This document shows, in pieces, positions 6,382 to 12,401 of a stretch of DNA of 12,401 bases. Positions within the stretch are counted from its first letter, which is position 1. Each line of letters starts with the position of its first letter. The notes beneath the pieces are model-generated. The model did no database searches and was not told the origin of the DNA. It saw only the letters and a program-made list of their open reading frames with translations. The stretch is from Thermoanaerobaculaceae bacterium (GTDB taxonomy: Bacteria > Acidobacteriota > Thermoanaerobaculia > Thermoanaerobaculales > Thermoanaerobaculaceae). The position numbers were made by a program, and so were the translations under genes. The DNA is taken from contig JALHTD010000358.1 of assembly GCA_022865555.1 (NCBI GenBank), positions 1 through 12,401 of the forward strand, given 5' to 3'.

Positions 6382-6924
6382 ATGTGGAACCTCCCGAACT
6401 CGCTGACCTTCTTGCGGATCCTCATGGTTCCGTTCCTGGTCGTGGTGCTGTTGACGCGCTTTTCCGGGAGCGAGTTCTGGGGGCTCGGGATCTTCCTGCT
6501 GGCGGCCCTGACGGACATCGCGGACGGGGTGATCGCCCGCCGCACCAAGGCGGTGACCGTGACCGGGACGCTGCTCGACCCGATCGCCGACAAGCTCCTG
6601 ATGTCGGCTGCCTTCATCTCCCTGGTCGAGCTCGGGCTCGCCCCCGCCTGGATGGTGGTGGTGATCGTTGGCCGCGAGTTCGCGGTTTCGGGCCTTCGGC
6701 AGGTGGCTCACCAGCAGGGGGTTGTGATCGCCGCTAACTGGTGGGGCAAGCTCAAGACCCTTTCGCAGATCATCGCCGTGTCGCTGCTGATCGTCAGCTA
6801 TCAGCTGGGGCACTGGGCCATGCTCGCCAAAATCGCGCTATGGGTCGCCCTCGCGATGACCGTGGCGTCGCTGATCAGCTACTTCGGCGGTTTCTGGCGC
6901 CGCGTGGTCGGGGCGGAGCGGTGA
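6382..6924 (+). CDS. pgsA: CDP-diacylglycerol-glycerol-3-phosphate 3-phosphatidyltransferase
   Basis: A 180-residue integral membrane enzyme that transfers phosphatidyl from CDP-diacylglycerol to glycerol 3-phosphate, the committed step to phosphatidylglycerol and cardiolipin. The CDP-alcohol phosphotransferase signature is complete: D45-x2-D48-G49-x2-A52-R53-x8-G62-x3-D66-x3-D70. Several hydrophobic helices are visible, at about 11-25, 33-47, 71-88, 91-103, 123-137 and 143-165. The N-terminal MWNLPNSLTFLRIL is typical of PgsA (the N-L-P-N-x-L-T-x-x-R motif). The length is standard for bacterial PgsA. The start is ATG 6382, preceded by a weak AGGCGA; the open frame upstream is not conserved in type. 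The stop overlaps the next gene's GTG (GTGA). Another CDP-alcohol transferase of the family is possible, but the N-terminus favours PgsA. Confidence 0.93.
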   Translation: MWNLPNSLTFLRILMVPFLVVVLLTRFSGSEFWGLGIFLLAALTDIADGVIARRTKAVTVTGTLLDPIADKLLMSAAFISLVELGLAPAWMVVVIVGREFAVSGLRQVAHQQGVVIAANWWGKLKTLSQIIAVSLLIVSYQLGHWAMLAKIALWVALAMTVASLISYFGGFWRRVVGAER

Positions 6925-9431
6925 GCCTTCGCGGCGCGGCGACCCTGCCACGCGCCCTGGTCCGGCTTGGCAACCGGCATCCACGGGTCGTGCTGGCCGG
7001 GACGGCGCTGGTGATCGTGGCGGGCGTGGTGCTGGGCACGCGGCTCAGGTTCGAGACCGACGTGCTCAACTTGATGCCGCGGCACGACCGGGTCGTGAGT
7101 CAGTTCAAGCGGATCCTGGAAGATTTCGGTTCTCTCGAAACCCTGCTGATTGCGGTGCCCGTGAGCAGCGAGAAGCAGCTGGAACACTCCCTGGCGCTCG
7201 TGGACGCCCTCGCCAGGGAGATGCGGCAGAGCCCCTACCTGTCCCAGGTGGAGGCCCAGCTCGAGGACCCGGTGAGACTGGCGGACGCGGTGCTGCGCCA
7301 CGCCGTCCTGTTCCTCGACCAGGAGGGACTCTCGGCGCTGCAGGAGCGCCTCACCTCCGGGGGCCTGGCGGCCCGCGCGGCCGACATCCGCGCCGCCCTC
7401 GACACGCCCCACGGGATCGTGGCCAAAGAGTTCGCCGTCCGCGACCCGCTCGGGTTCCTTCCTCTGCTGCTCTCGCGCGTGAGCCGAACGCCCGCCGCGC
7501 TCAAGGTGGACTACTCGAGCGGCTACTTCCTGTCGGCCGACCACAGCCTGGTGCTGATCCTGGCCAAACCAAAGGGTGCGGCGCAGAACATCGACTTCGA
7601 CCAGGCGCTAATGGATGACCTGCGCGCGCGCATCGCCAGGGTGAGGGAGCAGTTCGCAAAGGACGAGGAGATCCCGCTGCAAGAGGTCCCCGAGGTCGAG
7701 ATCGGTGGGGGGCACCGCATCGCCCTCGAGGACGCCACGCTGATCAAGAAGGACATCGTCTCGAACTCGATCACCTCGGTGGTCGGGGTGCTCCTGCTGT
7801 TCTTCCTGGCGTACCGCCGCTTTGCCACCGCGCACTACGCCTTCCTCCCGCTCGGCACCGGCCTCGCCCTGACGTTTATCTTCGCGGCCTTGACCCTGGG
7901 CGAGCTGAACTCGGCCACGTCGGGGTTCTCGGCACTGCTTGTGGGACTGGGCATCGACTTCACGATCGTGACCTACGGGCGCTACCTGGAGGGACGCCTG
8001 GCCGGGATGGCGCCCGCCCAGGCGCTGGACGAGATGGCCTTCCACACCGGGCCCGCGGTGGTCCTGGGCGCGATCACCACCGTGGGGACCTTCTACGCCT
8101 TCCTCGCCACCCGATTCGTCGGCCTGCGGGAGTTCGGCCTGCTGACCGGCACCGGCATCGTGTTCATGATGCTCTCGGCGTTCCTGATCCTGCCCGCGCT
8201 CGTCACGCTTTTCGACCGCTCCCGCGCCCCTGCGCCGCCGAGCGCCTGGCTGCGCCTCGAGCCCCTGCTGGAGGGGGCGAGGCGCCACTCGGCGCAGGTG
8301 CTGGCGGCGGCGGGCATCGTCACGGCGCTCTCGGTCGTGGCGCTGTTCTGGCTGCGCTTCGACGACGACGTGCGCAACCTGCGGTCCCCCTCCAACCAGG
8401 GCGTGGCGGTGCAGGAGAGAGCGGCGAAGGCGTTCGGGCTCTCGTTCAACGCGATGATGATCCGGGTGGAGGCCGCCGATGTGTCCGAGGCCATCGCGCG
8501 CGTGCAGGAGCTGGCGCCCGGCCTCGACAGGCTGGTGGGGGCCGGAGTGATCTCCTCGTACGAGTCCCTGGCGAGCCTGGTGCCGCCCCGGGTCGCCCAG
8601 GAGCATGCGCTGGGCTGGCTCGCCGCCAACCGTGAGCTCACCGACCCGGTGCGGGTTAAGCGCGAGATGGACGCGGCGCTTGAAGCCGTCGGTCTGGTCC
8701 CGCGCGCTTTCGCCCCGGGCCTGGCCACCCTCGACGAGGCGCTGCGCCCCGAGGGACCGGTGTCGCTCGAGGTGTGGCTGGGCACCCCAGTGCAGCAGTT
8801 CATCCAGCGCTCGCTGCACCGTACGGACGGCGCAGTGACCACGGTCGTCAACGTGTTCTCGCCGCCCGGAAAGTGGCGGCGCGAGGCTCCACCGGAGCTG
8901 GTCGAGTTGTTGCGGGGCCGCCAGGGGGTGAGCCTGACGGGGGTCTACCTGGTTGCCCAGCGGCTGCGCCACATCGTCTGGCGGGACGCCGCGGTTGCTG
9001 GGCTGCTCGGGCTCGTGCTCGTGCTCGGCCTGCTGCTGTGGGACTCTCGCAGCGTCAGGTCGGCGCTCATCTGCCTGCTGCCGGTGGTCACGGGCGTGCT
9101 CTGGGCGCTCGCCGTGATGGCGGTGGTCGGGTACCCCCTGAACCTGCTCAACGTCTTCGTTATCACGATGGTGATCGGGGTCGGCAGCGACTACGCGATC
9201 TACATCCTTTACCGCGTGCGCGAGGGTGGCAGCACGGAGCAGCTCGCCCAGACGGCGCGCGCCGTGGTGCTGTCGGCCCTCACGACGATCGTGGGGTTCG
9301 GGACGCTGGTCACGACCCACTACCCCGGCCTCCAGAGCATGGGGTGGATGGCGTCGCTGGGTGTCTTCTTCGCTTGCTTCACCGCCGTGGTGCTGGTGCC
9401 GCTCGTCGTGGGAAAGAACAAGGCGTCGTAG
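6921..9431 (+). CDS. MMPL/RND-superfamily membrane exporter
   Basis: An 836-residue transporter with RND topology: one N-terminal helix (about 22-40), a large periplasmic loop (41-280), a block of helices (about 283-430 including 306-326, 336-352, 378-398, 408-430), a helix at 458-477, a second periplasmic loop (480-688), and a final block (690-706, 714-735, 741-761, 782-799, 808-830). Each half carries the proton-relay-type motif, GLGIDF (342-347, Asp346) and GVGSDY (753-758, Asp757). These proteins use the proton gradient to move lipids or hydrophobic compounds; hopanoid-associated HpnN is one relative. The substrate here is unknown. The start is GTG 6921, overlapping the pgsA stop as GTGA with GGAG just upstream, which implies translational coupling and possibly a lipid substrate. 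It lacks the TolC-partner genes of tripartite RND pumps. Confidence 0.92.
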   Translation: MSLRGAATLPRALVRLGNRHPRVVLAGTALVIVAGVVLGTRLRFETDVLNLMPRHDRVVSQFKRILEDFGSLETLLIAVPVSSEKQLEHSLALVDALAREMRQSPYLSQVEAQLEDPVRLADAVLRHAVLFLDQEGLSALQERLTSGGLAARAADIRAALDTPHGIVAKEFAVRDPLGFLPLLLSRVSRTPAALKVDYSSGYFLSADHSLVLILAKPKGAAQNIDFDQALMDDLRARIARVREQFAKDEEIPLQEVPEVEIGGGHRIALEDATLIKKDIVSNSITSVVGVLLLFFLAYRRFATAHYAFLPLGTGLALTFIFAALTLGELNSATSGFSALLVGLGIDFTIVTYGRYLEGRLAGMAPAQALDEMAFHTGPAVVLGAITTVGTFYAFLATRFVGLREFGLLTGTGIVFMMLSAFLILPALVTLFDRSRAPAPPSAWLRLEPLLEGARRHSAQVLAAAGIVTALSVVALFWLRFDDDVRNLRSPSNQGVAVQERAAKAFGLSFNAMMIRVEAADVSEAIARVQELAPGLDRLVGAGVISSYESLASLVPPRVAQEHALGWLAANRELTDPVRVKREMDAALEAVGLVPRAFAPGLATLDEALRPEGPVSLEVWLGTPVQQFIQRSLHRTDGAVTTVVNVFSPPGKWRREAPPELVELLRGRQGVSLTGVYLVAQRLRHIVWRDAAVAGLLGLVLVLGLLLWDSRSVRSALICLLPVVTGVLWALAVMAVVGYPLNLLNVFVITMVIGVGSDYAIYILYRVREGGSTEQLAQTARAVVLSALTTIVGFGTLVTTHYPGLQSMGWMASLGVFFACFTAVVLVPLVVGKNKAS

Positions 9432-9486
9432 CCCCGGCGGGCCGAGACGCCTGGTCCGGGACGAAAGTGAGGGATGCCGGAACCCG

Positions 9487-9624
9487 AGCCGACAGCCGAC
9501 AGCTGAAGGCAAGAAACACATGGATTCGGGTGTTGGGTTTAGCCCAGCGGGGTTCCTAGCGGTCTTCAGGCATAACCCCGGTACCTGCTGTTGGTTGTTG
9601 GCTGTAAGCTGTTGGCTGTCAGCT
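9487..9624. repeat. Inverted arrays of a CTGTYRG-type heptamer
   Basis: Between the exporter and the protease, 9588-9622 is a run of heptamers CTGTTGG, TTGTTGG, CTGTAAG, CTGTTGG, CTGTCAG. The opposite strand of 9487-9507 carries the same kind of unit (CTGTCGG twice, then a degenerate copy). Arms 9487-9507 and 9604-9624 are inverted copies matching at 17 of 21 positions, with one mismatch a G-U pair in RNA. Between them, CGGGGTT (9548-9554) and AACCCCG (9574-9580) form a 7-bp stem. The rest of the 211-bp spacer (9432-9642) holds no gene or U-run terminator. The arrangement resembles a mobile palindromic or short tandem repeat element, but no family is recognised. Confidence 0.65.
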
Positions 9625-9642
9625 TGCATGAGGGGGTGGGCG

Positions 9643-12027
9643 ATGGCGCGAGAGCTTGTTGCGCACGAGCTGCGGTGGCGGTGCCCCAAGGAGTGGCTGC
9701 CGGCCGATTCGACGGCCAAGATCGCGCCCTCGCAGGGGATCATCGGGCAGGCGCGCGCCGTGCGCGCCCTCGAGTTCGGGCTGTCCGTGCAGTCGCTGGG
9801 GTTCAACGTGTTCGTGACCGGCCTCACGGGCACCGGCAGAATGACCGCCATCGAGCTCCACCTGCGCCCGCTGGCCGGGGAGGGTGAGCCGCCGGACGAT
9901 CTGCTGTTCGTCTTCAACTTCGCCCGTCCGGAGCAGCCCCGGCTCCTGCGCCTGGCCGCCGGGCGTGGCGTCGTCCTTCGCGACCGCCTCGACCGCTTGT
10001 TGCGCGACATCTCCAAGGCCCTGCCGGGCATGTTCAAGGGGGAAGAGTTTCAGCAGCGCCTGGAACTCGCCCTCGAGGATCTCAAGACCAAGCAGCAGGA
10101 GCTGATCAAAGGCCTCGAGCGCAAAGTCCGGGCGGCCGGGTTCACGCTGGTGCAGGTCCAGGTCGGGTCGGTCACTCGGCCGGAGATCCTGCCGCTGGTC
10201 GAGGAGCGGCCGGTGACCCTCGAGAAGCTTCAGAGCCTCGCGGAAGAGGGCAAGTTCGACCGCGAGAAGGCCACCGTCATAGAGCAGGCGCACGGCAAGC
10301 TCTCGGAGGAGCTGCAGCGAGTCTTCCACGAGGTCATGACGATGCGCGAGGAGATGGTCTCGCGCGCCGAGGAGCTGCGCCGCGCCACCGTGGACCCACT
10401 GCTGAAGCAGGCTTTCTCCCACGTTGCGCGGGCGGTCAAGGACCCCCGCGTCTCGGAGTACCTCGACGAGGTGCTACGGGACATGCTGGAGCACCTGGAG
10501 CTCTTCGGCGCTCATGACGGCGGCGAGGAGGGCGACCCCCTGCTTCGCTACCGGGTCAACGTCGTGGTGGACAACGGCAACACCAAGGGCCGGCCGATCA
10601 TCATCGAAACCGAGCCCTCCTACAACAACCTCTTTGGCACGATCGAGGCGAGGTTGGGTCAGAACCTGCAGTCCACCTCCGACCACATGCGCATCCGAGC
10701 CGGGTCGCTGCTGCGGGCCAACGGCGGATTCCTCGTCGTGAACGCGTTCGACGCGGTCTCGGAGGCCGGTGTGTGGCCGGCACTCAAGCGCGCGCTGCGC
10801 TACAGGAGGGTCGTAATCCGTCCCCGCGACATCCTGTTCGCGATCTCCGGGCAGGCGCTGCAGCCGGAGCCCGTCGAGATGGACGTCAAGATCGTGATGA
10901 TCGGCGACCGCGCCCTCTACGATGTCCTTCACGATGCCGATGAGGAGTTCCGCAAGATCTTCAAGGTGCTTGCCGACTTCGACAGCGAGATGCCGAGCGG
11001 GCGCGAGCAGGTGCAGGAGTTCCTCTCTCTCATGGCCAAGATCGTGCGGGACGAAAAGTTGCCGCACGTCGACCGCGGCGGAATGGCGGCCCTGCTGGAG
11101 GAGGCCGTGCGCCTCGCGCACAATCGCCGGCGGATCTCGGCGCGCTTCTGCGACGTCGCGGACATCCTGCGAGAGGCGGCGTTCCTCGCGGGCGGCAAGC
11201 GCAAGAAGACGGTGGGCGTGGAACACATCCACGCGGCGGTGCGGGCCCGACGCGACCGCCACTCCCTGCCCGAGGAGAAGCTCACCAAGTACATGCTGGA
11301 CGACGTGCTGGTGGTGGCAACGAACGGAACGGCAGTGGGCCAGGTCAACGGGCTGACCGTGTACGACCTCGGCTACCACGCCTTCGGGCTCCCCGGCAGG
11401 GTGACCGCGCGGGTCGGGCTCGGGCGCGACGGCGTGATCAACATCGAGCGTGAGGCGAATATGTCCGGCAGCGTTCACGACAAGGGCGTTCTGATCCTGT
11501 CCGGGTTCCTGCGCGGCAGCTTCGCGGCCGAGATGCCGCTCTCCATGACCGCCTCGATCGCCTTCGAGCAGTCGTACGGGGGCGTCGAGGGCGACAGCGC
11601 CTCCTCCACCGAGGTGTACGCGATCCTCTCCGCGCTCTCCGGTATCCCGATCAGGCAAGACCTGGGGGTGACCGGCTCGGTGGACCAGAACGGGCGCATC
11701 CAGGCGATCGGGGGCGTCAACGAGAAGATCGAGGGTTTCTTCTCCCTGTGCGCCCAGCGTGGCCTCTCGGGGACCCAGGGCGTGCTGATTCCCGAGTCCA
11801 ACGCCGACGACCTGCAGCTCGACCCCGAGGTGGTGGCGGCGGTGGAGTGGGGCGGGTTCCACATCGACCCGATCTCCCGCATCGAGGAGGGGATCGAGCT
11901 GCTGATGGGTGTCGCCGCCGGGGCCCGTGGACCCGACGGAGCCTACCCGCCGGAGAGCGTCTTCGGCCGCTGCGCCGAGCGCCTCGCCGGGATGGCCGAG
12001 CAGCTCCGCCACTACCGCGAGGTTTGA
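9643..12027 (+). CDS. Lon-like protease with AAA_32-type ATPase domain (LonB/LonC group)
   Basis: A 794-residue protein of the COG1067/AAA_32 Lon group, cytosolic (no membrane helices). The N-terminal ATPase half has a Walker A-like GLTGTGRMT (60-68), with Arg66 replacing the usual Lys, and a helical insertion rich in Glu and Lys (about 130-290). A Walker B-like GGFLVVNAFD (361-370) has Asn367 where an Asp is usual. The protease domain (about 560-760) has Ser652 in GDSAS and Lys695 in GVNEKIEG, the Lon Ser-Lys dyad, so proteolysis looks intact. ATP use is less certain: related LonC proteins work without ATP hydrolysis. ATG 9643 was chosen because AGGGGGTG lies just upstream; ATG 9628 is in frame, and the open frame further back runs through the repeat region. 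It probably degrades misfolded or damaged proteins. Confidence 0.92.
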   Translation: MARELVAHELRWRCPKEWLPADSTAKIAPSQGIIGQARAVRALEFGLSVQSLGFNVFVTGLTGTGRMTAIELHLRPLAGEGEPPDDLLFVFNFARPEQPRLLRLAAGRGVVLRDRLDRLLRDISKALPGMFKGEEFQQRLELALEDLKTKQQELIKGLERKVRAAGFTLVQVQVGSVTRPEILPLVEERPVTLEKLQSLAEEGKFDREKATVIEQAHGKLSEELQRVFHEVMTMREEMVSRAEELRRATVDPLLKQAFSHVARAVKDPRVSEYLDEVLRDMLEHLELFGAHDGGEEGDPLLRYRVNVVVDNGNTKGRPIIIETEPSYNNLFGTIEARLGQNLQSTSDHMRIRAGSLLRANGGFLVVNAFDAVSEAGVWPALKRALRYRRVVIRPRDILFAISGQALQPEPVEMDVKIVMIGDRALYDVLHDADEEFRKIFKVLADFDSEMPSGREQVQEFLSLMAKIVRDEKLPHVDRGGMAALLEEAVRLAHNRRRISARFCDVADILREAAFLAGGKRKKTVGVEHIHAAVRARRDRHSLPEEKLTKYMLDDVLVVATNGTAVGQVNGLTVYDLGYHAFGLPGRVTARVGLGRDGVINIEREANMSGSVHDKGVLILSGFLRGSFAAEMPLSMTASIAFEQSYGGVEGDSASSTEVYAILSALSGIPIRQDLGVTGSVDQNGRIQAIGGVNEKIEGFFSLCAQRGLSGTQGVLIPESNADDLQLDPEVVAAVEWGGFHIDPISRIEEGIELLMGVAAGARGPDGAYPPESVFGRCAERLAGMAEQLRHYREV

Positions 12028-12097
12028 TTTGCCCCGCGGGCTGGGCGGCTGCTGGAGGGCGGCCTAAGGTGCTGCCGAACACTGGGAGGTGCTTCAC

Positions 12098-12401
12098 ATG
12101 GACGGGTCACGGTCGCTCGAGTCCCAAGGTTCCGGTGAGTTGCCGCCCAGCCAGTTACGAGGGGTTCTCGACGACGCGATTCGATACTGGGAGCCACGCC
12201 GTCTCGCATACAATCTGGTCCTCGCCCTGGTGGTCATCGCCTGGGTCGCAACGACGTGGCCGCATTTCCGTGGGGCACTTACGCTGGAGTCGCTTCTGGC
12301 ACTTGTCATCCTCGCGGCAATTGCGAATCTTTGCTACTGCGCCGCCTACCTCGTGGATATACCGATGCAGTACTCGTCCTTCAGCGTGGTGTGGCGGCGC
12401 C
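12098..12401 (+). CDS. Hypothetical membrane protein (5' part only)
   Basis: The first 101 codons of a gene cut by the window end. ATG 12098 has a strong ribosome binding site, GGGAGGT at 12084-12090. The visible part has a polar N-terminus (1-38, including RYWEPRRLAYN), a hydrophobic helix at about 39-54 (LVLALVVIAWVATTW), a short loop, and a second helix at about 64-86 (LLALVILAAIANLCYCAAYLV), then QYSSFSVVWRR. This looks like a small multi-pass inner-membrane protein. I do not recognise a named family. The codon usage is slightly less GC-rich than in the protease gene. It follows the protease stop by 70 bp on the same strand; that gap has no clear terminator. Confidence 0.75.
   Translation, partial: MDGSRSLESQGSGELPPSQLRGVLDDAIRYWEPRRLAYNLVLALVVIAWVATTWPHFRGALTLESLLALVILAAIANLCYCAAYLVDIPMQYSSFSVVWRR

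Noticed and set aside
9432..9475. GC-rich inverted segments after the exporter stop as a terminator
   Set aside because: Pairing is imperfect and there is no U-tract.
9588..9622. CRISPR-like repeats
   Set aside because: Units are seven bases with no spacers between them; this is a tandem repeat, not a CRISPR array.
9226..9642. N-terminal extension of the Lon-like protease through the repeat spacer
   Set aside because: The frame is open, but it overlaps the exporter gene and then reads through the heptamer repeats; ATG 9643 has a good ribosome binding site and starts just before the conserved region.
7608..10037. An 809-codon open frame on the minus strand opposite the exporter gene
   Set aside because: Its sequence is low-complexity, rich in His, Arg, Gln and Glu with no motifs, and crosses the repeat spacer. 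It is the usual antisense artefact of GC-rich coding DNA.
10474..12012. A 512-codon minus-strand open frame opposite the protease gene
   Set aside because: Antisense to a gene with clear Lon motifs; composition is skewed (His, Val, Asp, Arg) and no ribosome binding site or domain is visible.

Overview
The window is a GC-rich stretch of ordinary bacterial chromosome with tightly packed genes. It uses GTG starts often, and several neighbours overlap by four bases (ATGA or GTGA). The gene set points to a diderm-type bacterium: a Tat-type signal peptide, a long-chain acyl-CoA ligase under a FadR-like TetR regulator, PgsA, a 12-helix RND/MMPL exporter and an AAA_32 Lon-like protease. Codon and GC character would suit Acidobacteriota or a former Deltaproteobacteria lineage such as Myxococcota, but the sequence alone does not settle the phylum. 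I see no tRNA, rRNA, CRISPR array, transposase, integrase or phage gene.

Layout. Bases 1-1953 run on the minus strand: a small orphan histidine kinase (1252-1953), an RluA-type pseudouridine synthase (268-1221), and the 5' end of a secreted, probably PLP-dependent, aminotransferase-like gene (1-157). The last has a palindrome and a hairpin in its upstream region. A short divergent promoter region (1954-2025) separates these from a plus-strand fatty-acid operon: a FadR-like TetR repressor (2026-2655), a long-chain acyl-CoA synthetase (2652-4433, ATGA overlap) and a metallo-beta-lactamase-fold hydrolase (about 4550-5500) whose start codon is unclear. A NodB-type polysaccharide deacetylase (5460-6275, minus) converges on the hydrolase and overlaps it by 41 bp. 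A second divergent region (6276-6381) leads to a plus-strand lipid pair, pgsA (6382-6924) and an MMPL/RND transporter (6921-9431, GTGA overlap). A 211-bp spacer with inverted heptamer repeats precedes the Lon-like protease (9643-12027). A truncated membrane protein begins at 12098 and runs off the window.

How the genes fit together. The clearest functional unit is the TetR/acyl-CoA ligase pair. It matches the logic of Bacillus fadR/lcfA: the regulator senses acyl-CoA and controls the ligase that makes it, and a 20-bp imperfect palindrome at the promoter is a natural operator. pgsA plus the MMPL transporter is a second, translationally coupled membrane-lipid unit. The rest look like independent housekeeping genes. 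I found no convincing new multi-gene system. The most noteworthy points are the altered Walker motifs in the Lon-like protein beside an intact Ser-Lys dyad, the inverted heptamer repeats upstream of it, the FadR-type operator, the non-canonical MBL start and the TFDA variant of the deacetylase.
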